A DNA stretch of 6,564 nucleotides from positions 1-6,564 of the forward strand of contig CAJBVU010000106.1 of NCBI GenBank assembly GCA_903959115.1, given 5' to 3'. Source of the stretch: an uncultured Bacteroidota bacterium (GTDB taxonomy: Bacteria > Bacteroidota > Bacteroidia > NS11-12g > UBA955). The position numbers and the translations under genes were made by a program. The notes beneath the pieces were generated by a model. The model ran no database searches, was not told where the DNA came from, and saw only the letters and a list, made by a program, of their open reading frames with translations. Below, in pieces: positions 1 to 5,380 of this stretch. Positions within the stretch are counted from its first letter, which is position 1, and each line of letters opens with the position of its first letter.

Positions 1-4
1 GAGG

Positions 5-574
5 TCACAAAATGGTCGGATTGAAATTTGCGGTGTAAGGCGTTTGGTTGGTGATGCGGATGGTTTGCGAATCGATTTGATTATCGAACAAAGGATTGAA
101 GGTAATGGAGGGAGCACTGAAAGCCATTTGTCCCATGTCGGGGATGGGAGCTGCATTCGGGTCGATTTCCTCTTTGAGTACTTCTCCTTCTATATCTAGG
201 TGCACCAGCGGTGCTGTAACTGCATTTGAGTATACACTGATGGACTTTTTGAAATCTCCAATGCGGTTGGTTGTTTCGTATCGGGCTTCGATGAATCCTT
301 TGCCGCCTGGGGGGATAGAGTCGCGGGTCCAATCTGGGGTAGTACATCCACAGGACGTATGTACTTGTTGGATGAAGAGTGTTTTATTTCCGGTATTGGT
401 GAAGGGGTATCTGTGCGATGCGAATTTTATGGATTCAGCAATCTTGCCAAAATTGTGAATGGTGTGGTCAAAAACGATTTCAGGACCTTTGGGTTTTGGG
501 GTGGCAGTTTGTGCTAGGGCATTTGCAGAAATGAGTGATGCCATGACAAAACTGAGAAGAAAACGTAGTTGCAT
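5..574 (-). CDS. Secreted DUF1573-family protein, apparently ending within a second domain
   Basis: The 189-residue product starts with a clear Sec signal peptide: basic Arg4, hydrophobic residues 5-20, and a likely signal peptidase I cut after the ALA at 19-21. There is no lipobox cysteine, so it is probably soluble and periplasmic or exported. Residues 32-133 form a DUF1573-type Ig-like domain, with NFGKI at 41-45, FTNTG at 58-62, the hallmark SCGCTTP at 74-80 and a closing GEVL at 130-133. The molecular role of this family is not established. After a linker rich in acidic residues and proline (134-148), a second beta-rich segment starts (SAPSITF, then IRITNQ at 172-177) but stops at residue 189 after about 40 residues. 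Longer two-domain relatives in Bacteroidota continue here, so this may be a truncation or frameshift, or a natural short form. It is divergent from the ribosomal operon, and nothing suggests a role in translation. Confidence 0.85.
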   Translation of the reverse strand: MQLRFLLSFVMASLISANALAQTATPKPKGPEIVFDHTIHNFGKIAESIKFASHRYPFTNTGNKTLFIQQVHTSCGCTTPDWTRDSIPPGGKGFIEARYETTNRIGDFKKSISVYSNAVTAPLVHLDIEGEVLKEEIDPNAAPIPDMGQMAFSAPSITFNPLFDNQIDSQTIRITNQTPYTANFNPTIL

Positions 575-602
575 ATGAGTTGTTGATTTGGGTGAAAGAT
601 GT

Positions 603-634
603 CAAAAATAGTACCAAAATGGTAGACGGAGAAA
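603..634 (-). promoter_or_regulatory. Candidate Bacteroidota-type promoter for the DUF1573 gene
   Basis: On the minus strand, TATTTTTG (610 down to 603) matches the Bacteroidota -7 consensus TAnnTTTG exactly. A weak -33 element, TTTC (634-631), lies 20 bases upstream of it, one base off TTTG. Transcription would begin near 597-599, giving a leader of about 25 bases before the ATG at 574. The leader has no Shine-Dalgarno motif, as is usual in this phylum. The -33 match is poor, so the call rests on the -7 box and its position. Confidence 0.4.
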
Positions 635-691
635 AAAATATCAAAGTTGCCTAGAAAAGGTGAAGTTCTAGCGTTTGTTGGCTTTGCGGGC

Positions 692-722
692 TTGATTTTT
701 GCGGGAAATGGGCAGATATTTG
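692..722 (+). promoter_or_regulatory. Weak candidate upstream promoter of the ribosomal operon
   Basis: TTG at 692-694 and GATATTTG at 715-722 are 20 bases apart. The second box has one mismatch to TAnnTTTG. If used, the transcript would start near 727-730 and carry about 85 bases of leader, including the segment 744-756 that can pair with the rpsL start region. It is weaker than the downstream candidate at 764-794 and may be chance. Confidence 0.2.
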
Positions 723-742
723 GGTTTCTTTTGAAAACACTG

Positions 743-761
743 CCATATTTTTTTCATATGG
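743..761. repeat. Inverted repeat CCATAT-N7-ATATGG just upstream of the -33 element
   Basis: Perfect 6-bp arms (743-748 and 756-761) flank a 7-base spacer, TTTTTTC. The dyad ends three bases before the TTG at 764-766 of the candidate rpsL promoter, where an operator could sit. If transcribed, it could instead form a small hairpin that competes with pairing of 744-756 to the rpsL start region. Arms of this length arise easily by chance in AT-rich DNA. Confidence 0.3.
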
Positions 762-852
762 TATTGATTTTGACAAAAAATAGGCGTAATTTTGCCGTCC
801 TTTTTGGGAAAAATATGCCAACAATTCAACAGCTAATTAGAAAGGGACGGCA
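744..852 (+). promoter_or_regulatory. Candidate structured leader around the rpsL start (possible pseudoknot or switch)
   Basis: Two long complementarities cross here. Segment 744-756 can pair with 805-817 over 13 consecutive positions (11 Watson-Crick, 2 G-U), which would bury the upstream A-tract and the ATG of rpsL. Segment 793-805 can pair with 840-852 over 13 positions (11 Watson-Crick, 2 G-U), putting the ATG in a 34-base loop. Because the pairs interleave, they form either a pseudoknot or alternative folds. Several other ribosomal-protein operons are autoregulated by start-site pseudoknots (S4 and S15 in E. coli). The full structure needs transcription from upstream of 744, whereas the best promoter candidate would start near 800. 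This is inference from the sequence alone. Confidence 0.3.
764..794 (+). promoter_or_regulatory. rpsLp: Candidate main promoter of the rpsL operon
   Basis: TAATTTTG at 787-794 is an exact match to the Bacteroidota -7 consensus TAnnTTTG. TTG at 764-766 lies 20 bases upstream, a normal spacing for the -33 element; a second TTTG at 769-772 is too close (14 bases). Transcription would start near 798-801, leaving only about 15 bases before the rpsL ATG at 815. Such a short leader fits a highly expressed operon but would exclude most of the leader pairings described for this region. Confidence 0.5.
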
Positions 853-1195
853 GGAAACTGTTTGGAAGAGCAAGTCGCCTGCGCTTGATTCTTGTCCACA
901 GCGCAGAGGTGTTTGTACCCGCGTATACACAACTACACCAAAGAAGCCAAACTCGGCTCTTCGTAAAGTAGCGCGTGTGCGTTTGTCGAACGGAAAAGAA
1001 GTGAACGCCTACATTCCAGGTGAAGGCCATAACTTGCAAGAACACAGTATCGTATTGGTACGTGGCGGCAGGGTGAAGGATTTGCCGGGTGTACGTTATC
1101 ACATCGTACGTGGAGCATTGGATACTGCCGGAGTAGAAGGCCGTAACCAGCGCAGAAGTAAATATGGCACAAAGAAACCAAAGGCTAAGAAATAA
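815..1195 (+). CDS. rpsL: 30S ribosomal protein S12 (uS12)
   Basis: This is the decoding-centre protein of the small subunit. The start at 815 gives MPTIQQLIRKGR and a 126-residue product that aligns without gaps to E. coli S12 through the region checked. The frame stays open upstream to a TTG at 647, but those 56 extra residues are unlike any S12 and run through the candidate promoters. Conserved motifs are RGVCTRVYTTTPKKPNSALRK (31-51) and RGGRVKDLPGVRYH (83-96), followed by a lysine-rich C-terminus. Lys43, Lys44, Lys88 and Pro91 are all present, the wild-type state at the streptomycin-related positions. Asp89 is the residue that RimO modifies in E. coli. The upstream sequence GGGAAAAAT is A-rich with no Shine-Dalgarno motif. 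It is the first gene of the array; rpsG follows after 12 bases. Confidence 0.98.
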   Translation: MPTIQQLIRKGRQETVWKSKSPALDSCPQRRGVCTRVYTTTPKKPNSALRKVARVRLSNGKEVNAYIPGEGHNLQEHSIVLVRGGRVKDLPGVRYHIVRGALDTAGVEGRNQRRSKYGTKKPKAKK

Positions 1196-1207
1196 TCACA
1201 ATCAGTC

Positions 1208-1678
1208 ATGAGAAAGTCGCGCGCTAAAAAACGCATATTGTTACCCGATCCTAAGTTCAACGACGTAGTAGTTACTCGTTTTGTGAACGGGATGATGTAT
1301 GATGGTAAGAAATCATTGGCATACAACATTTTTTACTCAGCATTGGACTTGGTAGAAGCCAAAGCCACAGAGGAGCCAGGTATTGAAACCTTCCGCAAAG
1401 CGTTGAACAACGTAATGCCTATGGTTGAAGTTAAGGCACGTCGTGTTGGTGGTTCTACCTTCCAGATCCCTACAGAAGTTCAACCTCGCCGTCGTATGGC
1501 AGTTGGAATGAAGTGGATGATCGGATATGCTCGCAAGCGCAACGAAAAGTCAATGGCTGAGAAATTGGCTGGTGAAATTTTGGCCGCTTCACGCAACGAA
1601 GGTTCTGCTGTGAAGAAAAAAGAAGATACACACAAAATGGCTGAAGCCAACAAAGCTTTCGCTCACTTTAGAGTTTAA
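1208..1678 (+). CDS. rpsG: 30S ribosomal protein S7 (uS7)
   Basis: S7 nucleates assembly of the 16S rRNA 3' major domain and forms part of the E site and mRNA exit. The 156-residue length is normal. Visible family features are LLPDPKFND (11-19), TRFVNGMMYDGKKSLAY (23-39), the ALNNVMPMVEVKARRVGG block (65-82), VQPRRRMAVGMKW (91-103) and the C-terminal HKMAEANKAFAHFRV (142-156). It starts 12 bases after rpsL, preceded by AATCAGTC with no Shine-Dalgarno motif. In E. coli, S7 represses translation through a longer rpsL-rpsG spacer; a 12-base spacer leaves no room for that structure, so any feedback must use another site. The gene ends in tandem in-frame stops (TAA TAG). Confidence 0.98.
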   Translation: MRKSRAKKRILLPDPKFNDVVVTRFVNGMMYDGKKSLAYNIFYSALDLVEAKATEEPGIETFRKALNNVMPMVEVKARRVGGSTFQIPTEVQPRRRMAVGMKWMIGYARKRNEKSMAEKLAGEILAASRNEGSAVKKKEDTHKMAEANKAFAHFRV

Positions 1679-1696
1679 TAGAAGAAATTTAAGAGC

Positions 1697-3799
1697 ATGT
1701 CACGCGATTTATCGTTTACAAGAAACATTGGTATTGCTGCCCACATTGATGCGGGTAAGACAACTACTACGGAGCGTATCCTTTACTATGCTGGTGTTAA
1801 CCACAAGATTGGTGAAGTACACGACGGAGCGGCTACAATGGACTGGATGGCTCAAGAGCAGGAGCGTGGTATCACCATTACTTCAGCGGCGACAACAGTT
1901 TTCTGGAAATACTTAGACAACAATTACCATATCAACATCATCGATACTCCAGGTCACGTAGATTTTACCGTAGAGGTGAATCGTTCTTTGCGTGTATTGG
2001 ATGGTTTGGTATTCTTGTTTAGTTCAGTTGATGGTGTTGAGCCTCAATCTGAGACAAACTGGCGTTTGGCTAATAACTACAATGTTGCACGTATCGGATT
2101 CGTTAACAAAATGGATCGTGCCGGTGCGGATTTCTTGAATGTAGTAACACAAGTTAAAACCATGTTGGGTAGTAACGCAATTCCTTTGCAGTTGCCCATC
2201 GGTGCTGAAGATAATTTTAAAGGAGTTGTAGATTTGATCAACTTCCGTGGTATGATTTGGAACGATAAAGATCAAGGGATGACCTATGAGACAATCGATA
2301 TTCCTGCAGACATGGTTGAAGAGGCTACAATGTGGAGAGAGAAGTTGTTGGAAGCAGTATCTGAATATGATGATACTTTGATGGAGAAATTCTTCGAAGA
2401 TCCAACTTCAATTACTGAAAGAGAAATTTTAAATGCATTGCGTCCGGCCGTTATCGACATGAAAATTGTTCCGATGATGTGTGGATCTGCGTTTAAGAAT
2501 AAGGGTGTACAAACGATGTTGGATATGGTGATGGAATTGATGCCTTCTCCTATCGACAAAGGAGGTGCAATCGGAACAAACCCAGACACAGGTGCTGAGT
2601 TGATCCGTAAGCCTGATTATAAAGAGCCTTTTGCCGCGTTGGCGTTTAAGATTGCAACCGATCCTTATGTAGGACGTTTGTGTTTCTTGCGTGCATATTC
2701 TGGTAAATTGGATGCGGGTTCTTATGTGTTGAACATGCGTACTGGAAATAAAGAGCGTATTTCACGTATCTTCCAAATGCATGCGAACAAGCAAAACCCT
2801 ATCGATTATTTGGGAGCGGGTGACATTGGTGCTGCAGTAGGTTTCAAGGACATCAAAACTGGTGATACTTTGGTTGCTGAAGGCCATCCAATCGTTTTGG
2901 AATCAATGGTATTCCCTGAGCCAGTAATTGGTTTGGCAATCGAACCAAAAACGCAAGCAGATTCTGACAAATTGGGCAACGCGTTGTCGAAATTGGCTGA
3001 AGAAGATCCTACATTCCGTGTACATTCAGATCAAGAAACTGGTCAGACCATCATCAGTGGTATGGGTGAATTGCACTTGGAAATTATTTTGGATCGTTTG
3101 AAGCGTGAATTTAAGGTTGATTGTAACCAAGGTGCGCCTCAAGTAACATATAAAGAAGCAATTACTGCAGATTACACTCACCGTGAAACATACAAGAAAC
3201 AAACCGGTGGTCGTGGTAAATTTGCGGATATCCAATTCACTATTGGTCCAGCCGACGATTCATTTGTGGGTGAAGGTCTTCAGTGGGTGAATGATGTAGT
3301 GGGTGGTTCTATCCCTCGTGAATTCATTCCTTCAGTAGAAAAAGGTTTCAAAGCTGCCATGTCGAATGGTGTGTTGGCCGGCTATGCAATCGATCGTATG
3401 AAAGTGCGTTTGTTTGATGGTAGCTTCCACGCGGTGGATTCAGATTCATTGTCGTTTGAAGTTGCTGCGCGTAGTGGTTTCCGTGAAGCTGCCCGTCGTT
3501 GTAATCCAGTATTATTGGAGCCAATCATGAAGTTAGAAGTAGTAACTCCTCACGAAAACAGTGGTGATGTTATGGGTGACTTGAACCGTCGTCGTGGTCA
3601 ATTAGAAGGTATCGACGAGCGTGCAGGTGCTCAAATTGTAAAGGCAAAAGTGCCATTGAGTGAAATGTTCGGCTATGTAACTACATTGAGAACAATCACT
3701 TCTGGCCGTGCAACGTCAACTATGGAATTCAGTCACTTTGCTGAAACTCCAAAGAGCATTGCAGATGAAGTATTGAAAAAAGCTAACGCTACGAGTTAA
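1697..3799 (+). CDS. fusA: Translation elongation factor G (EF-G)
   Basis: EF-G is the GTPase that drives tRNA-mRNA translocation and, with RRF, ribosome recycling. The product is 700 residues, full length. GTPase motifs are intact: AHIDAGKT P-loop (15-22), RGITITSAATT switch I (57-67), DTPGH with the catalytic-type His87 (83-87), NKMD (137-140) and GSAFKNKG (263-270). Domain II begins near 310, domain III spans about 405-485 with GMGELHLEI (455-463), and domain IV about 486-605 with a tip loop carrying His578. Domain V follows with PHENSGDVMGDLNRRRG (618-634). Some Bacteroidota carry a second EF-G paralogue with a degraded GTPase; the intact motifs and operon position mark this as the canonical copy. 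It lies 18 bases after rpsG and 11 before rpsJ, with no tuf gene between. It ends in tandem stops (TAA TAA). Confidence 0.98.
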   Translation: MSRDLSFTRNIGIAAHIDAGKTTTTERILYYAGVNHKIGEVHDGAATMDWMAQEQERGITITSAATTVFWKYLDNNYHINIIDTPGHVDFTVEVNRSLRVLDGLVFLFSSVDGVEPQSETNWRLANNYNVARIGFVNKMDRAGADFLNVVTQVKTMLGSNAIPLQLPIGAEDNFKGVVDLINFRGMIWNDKDQGMTYETIDIPADMVEEATMWREKLLEAVSEYDDTLMEKFFEDPTSITEREILNALRPAVIDMKIVPMMCGSAFKNKGVQTMLDMVMELMPSPIDKGGAIGTNPDTGAELIRKPDYKEPFAALAFKIATDPYVGRLCFLRAYSGKLDAGSYVLNMRTGNKERISRIFQMHANKQNPIDYLGAGDIGAAVGFKDIKTGDTLVAEGHPIVLESMVFPEPVIGLAIEPKTQADSDKLGNALSKLAEEDPTFRVHSDQETGQTIISGMGELHLEIILDRLKREFKVDCNQGAPQVTYKEAITADYTHRETYKKQTGGRGKFADIQFTIGPADDSFVGEGLQWVNDVVGGSIPREFIPSVEKGFKAAMSNGVLAGYAIDRMKVRLFDGSFHAVDSDSLSFEVAARSGFREAARRCNPVLLEPIMKLEVVTPHENSGDVMGDLNRRRGQLEGIDERAGAQIVKAKVPLSEMFGYVTTLRTITSGRATSTMEFSHFAETPKSIADEVLKKANATS

Positions 3800-3810
3800 T
3801 AAATTACAAA

Positions 3811-4119
3811 ATGGTAAGTCAAAAAATCAGAATTAAGCTCAAGTCTTTCGACCACAACCTTATCGACAAATCTGCCGAGAAGATTGTGAAGGCCGTGAAG
3901 ACCACTGGGGTTGTGGTGAGTGGGCCAGTGCCGCTACCAACACGTAAAAGGATTTTTACAGTGTTGCGTTCACCTCACGTAAACAAAAAAGCTAGGGAGC
4001 AGTTTCAATACTGTACATACCAACGCTTGATCGATATTTTCAACGGTTCTACAAAGACTGTTGATGCGTTGATGAAGATTGAGTTGCCTAGTGGTGTTGA
4101 AGTTGAAATCAAATTGTAA
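3811..4119 (+). CDS. rpsJ: 30S ribosomal protein S10 (uS10, NusE)
   Basis: S10 is a 30S head protein and, as NusE, a partner of NusB and NusG in antitermination and transcription-translation coupling. The 102-residue product shows QKIRIKLKSFDHNLID (4-19), the extended-loop region GPVPLPTRKRIFTVLRSPHVNKKAREQF (38-65) and the closing LPSGVEVEIKL (92-102). The start follows an ATTACAAA context with no Shine-Dalgarno motif. In E. coli this gene opens a separate S10 operon behind a long L4-binding leader. Here only 11 bases separate it from fusA, so it must be transcribed with the upstream genes. Its stop codon is the first part of the Shine-Dalgarno sequence of rplC. Confidence 0.98.
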   Translation: MVSQKIRIKLKSFDHNLIDKSAEKIVKAVKTTGVVVSGPVPLPTRKRIFTVLRSPHVNKKAREQFQYCTYQRLIDIFNGSTKTVDALMKIELPSGVEVEIKL

Positions 4120-4124
4120 GGAGG
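4117..4124 (+). promoter_or_regulatory. Perfect extended Shine-Dalgarno sequence of rplC
   Basis: TAAGGAGG is a perfect 8-base complement to the usual 16S rRNA 3' tail. It lies 9 bases before the rplC ATG at 4134, and its TAA is also the rpsJ stop codon. It stands out because rpsL, rpsG, fusA, rpsJ, rplD, rplB and rpsS in this window have no comparable motif. In Bacteroidota the anti-Shine-Dalgarno is held by proteins of the 30S platform (bS21, bS18, bS6), so such motifs are generally not used. Confidence 0.75.
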
Positions 4125-4133
4125 GTAGTAGTT

Positions 4134-4751
4134 ATGAATGGAATTATTGGAAAAAAATTGGGTATGACCAGTATCTTTAACGAAGGCGGCAAGCGTTTGG
4201 CTTGTACTGTTGTTGAAGCTGGGCCATGCGTAGTTACCCAGGTAAAGACAAAAGATTCGGACGGTTACGAAGCTGTTCAATTGTCATGGGGTGAAAAGAA
4301 AGACAAGCATACTTCTTCAGCAATGAAGGGTCACTTTACTAAATCAAACACTACACCAAAGCGTGTTGTAATGGAATTCCGTGATGTAGAATCGGCTCCA
4401 GAGTTGGGCTCTATCATCGATGTGAGTTTGTTTGAGGCGGGAGAGTTTGTTAGCGTGGTTGGAAAAGCCAAAGGAAAAGGTTTTCAGGGTGTTGTGAAAC
4501 GTCATGGTTTTGCGGGTGTGGGTGAAGCAACTCACGGTCAGCACAACCGTTTGCGTGCACCGGGATCTATTGGAGCTTGTTCATTCCCAGGTCGTGTATT
4601 CAAAGGAATGCGCATGGCTGGTAGAACGGGTGGACATCGCGTTAAAATCCAAAACTTGGAAGTGTTGAAAATAGATTCAGAAAGGAACCTAATCGTCATT
4701 AAAGGTGCGATTCCAGGTTACAATGGTTCAACAGTAATAATTGAGCGTTAA
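4134..4751 (+). CDS. rplC: 50S ribosomal protein L3 (uL3)
   Basis: L3 is an early-assembly 50S protein whose long loop reaches towards the peptidyl-transferase centre. The 205-residue product has the N-terminal MNGIIGKKLGMTSIF, the KAKGKGFQGVVKRHGF block (111-126), and the loop HGQHNRLRAPGSIGACSFPGRVFKGMRMAGR (134-164). The C-terminal VIKGAIPGYNG segment is at 188-198. E. coli L3 has GSIGQNQ in the loop and is methylated there on glutamine by PrmB. Here the matching stretch is GSIGACS, with no glutamine, so that modification is not expected (inference). The start at 4134 is supported both by the family N-terminus and by a strong Shine-Dalgarno sequence 9 bases upstream. It lies 14 bases after rpsJ and 2 bases before rplD. 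Confidence 0.98.
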   Translation: MNGIIGKKLGMTSIFNEGGKRLACTVVEAGPCVVTQVKTKDSDGYEAVQLSWGEKKDKHTSSAMKGHFTKSNTTPKRVVMEFRDVESAPELGSIIDVSLFEAGEFVSVVGKAKGKGFQGVVKRHGFAGVGEATHGQHNRLRAPGSIGACSFPGRVFKGMRMAGRTGGHRVKIQNLEVLKIDSERNLIVIKGAIPGYNGSTVIIER

Positions 4752-4753
4752 TC

Positions 4754-5380
4754 ATGGAAATTAAAGTATTAAACAAGCAAGGGTCTGAGACCGGAAGAAC
4801 GGTAACGTTGTCTGAGTCTATATTTGGATTGAGTCCAAATGACCACGCCATATATTTGGATGTAAAGCAGTTCTTGGCAAATCAGCGTCAGGGTACACAC
4901 AAAACCAAAGAGAGAAAAGAGATTCACCGTTCTACCAAGAAGATTTTCCGTCAGAAGGGTACAGGAGGTGCACGTCACGGTTCATTGAAAGCAGGTATTT
5001 TCGTAGGTGGTGCACGTATACACGGTCCCCGTCCACGTGATTACTCTTTCAAGTTGAACAAAAAGTTGAAGCGTTTGGCTCGTTTGTCTGCCCTTTCTTA
5101 CAAGGCAAGGACAAACAACATCATGATCGTTGAAGATTTTGATATGGCTACGCCAAAGACATCTGAGTTCGCTAACATGTTGAAAGCTTTGAAGGTGACT
5201 GGTCGTACATTATTTGTAACGTCTGAGATCCAGAAGAACATCGTTTTGAGTGGTCGTAATATTGAAGGAAACACAGTAATGCGTGCTTCAGATATGAACA
5301 CATACGAAGTGATGAAAGCGGGTCAATTAATTTTAACCGAAAGTTCAATCGCCAAGATTCAGGAGGCAAATACAAAATGA
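4754..5380 (+). CDS. rplD: 50S ribosomal protein L4 (uL4)
   Basis: L4 lines the nascent-peptide exit tunnel through an extended loop. The 208-residue product opens with MEIKVLNKQG and SIFGLSPNDHAIYLDVKQFLANQRQGTHKTKER (22-54). The tunnel loop contains RQKGTGGARHGSLKAGIFVGGARIHGPRPRDYSF (66-99). The globular part follows, with LSALSYKA (111-118) and IMIVEDFD (123-130). It starts two bases after rplC in a TAATCATG junction with no Shine-Dalgarno motif, so coupling to rplC translation is likely. Its last four bases overlap the rplW start (ATGA). In E. coli L4 represses the S10 operon; no matching leader exists before rpsJ here, but codons 23-36 contain competing hairpins listed separately. Confidence 0.98.
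   Translation: MEIKVLNKQGSETGRTVTLSESIFGLSPNDHAIYLDVKQFLANQRQGTHKTKERKEIHRSTKKIFRQKGTGGARHGSLKAGIFVGGARIHGPRPRDYSFKLNKKLKRLARLSALSYKARTNNIMIVEDFDMATPKTSEFANMLKALKVTGRTLFVTSEIQKNIVLSGRNIEGNTVMRASDMNTYEVMKAGQLILTESSIAKIQEANTK
4822..4860 (+). repeat. Alternating hairpin segments ATTTGGA / TCCAAAT / ATTTGGA in early rplD
   Basis: ATTTGGA at 4822-4828 is perfectly complementary to TCCAAAT at 4834-4840 (5-base loop). The same TCCAAAT is complementary to a second ATTTGGA at 4854-4860 (13-base loop). The two hairpins cannot form together. The upstream and downstream copies are part of an 11-base direct repeat, TATATTTGGAT (4819-4829 and 4851-4861). The segment encodes the conserved L4 stretch IFGLSPNDHAIYLD, so protein constraint could explain much of it. 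Confidence 0.35.
5361..5366 (+). promoter_or_regulatory. Shine-Dalgarno-like AGGAGG upstream of rplW
   Basis: AGGAGG lies 10 bases before the rplW ATG at 5377, inside the last codons of rplD (Gln-Glu-Ala). The spacing is slightly long but usable. Similar motifs occur inside fusA, rplD and rplB with no start downstream, so chance from coding sequence is a real alternative. Confidence 0.4.

Noticed and set aside
96..458. Open frames antisense to the DUF1573 gene and antisense or out of frame to the ribosomal genes
   Set aside because: Their translations show no recognisable domain and they fully overlap well-supported genes.
612..624. Palindrome TACCA-N3-TGGTA between the -33 and -7 boxes of the DUF1573 promoter
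   Set aside because: A suggestive operator position, but 5-bp arms are too short to claim anything.
651..671. Inverted repeat CTAGAA-N9-TTCTAG in the divergent spacer
   Set aside because: Arms of 6 bp are expected by chance in a spacer this size, and it does not touch either promoter candidate.
683..705. Direct repeat TTTGCGGG at 683-690 and 698-705, 15 bases apart
   Set aside because: Only two copies and no link to a start or promoter, so most likely chance.
647..814. In-frame upstream extension of rpsL by 56 residues from a TTG, or by 19 residues from the ATG at 758
   Set aside because: S12 proteins begin at the residue coded at 815. The extension is unlike the family and overlaps the candidate promoters, so it is merely open by chance.
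2559..2566. Perfect SD-like AAGGAGGT inside fusA (also AGGAGGT at 4963-4969 and GGAGGT at 6381-6386)
   Set aside because: No start codon follows at a suitable distance. They arise from Gly-Gly or similar codons, and serve as a baseline for judging the rplW motif.
1697..3799. That this EF-G might be the divergent second EF-G paralogue of Bacteroidota
   Set aside because: All GTPase motifs, including DTPGH, are intact and the gene sits in the ribosomal operon.
4819..4858. Two TATATTTG matches to the -7 consensus inside rplD as internal promoters
   Set aside because: They lie in conserved coding sequence with no gene start nearby; TAnnTTTG is common in AT-rich coding DNA.
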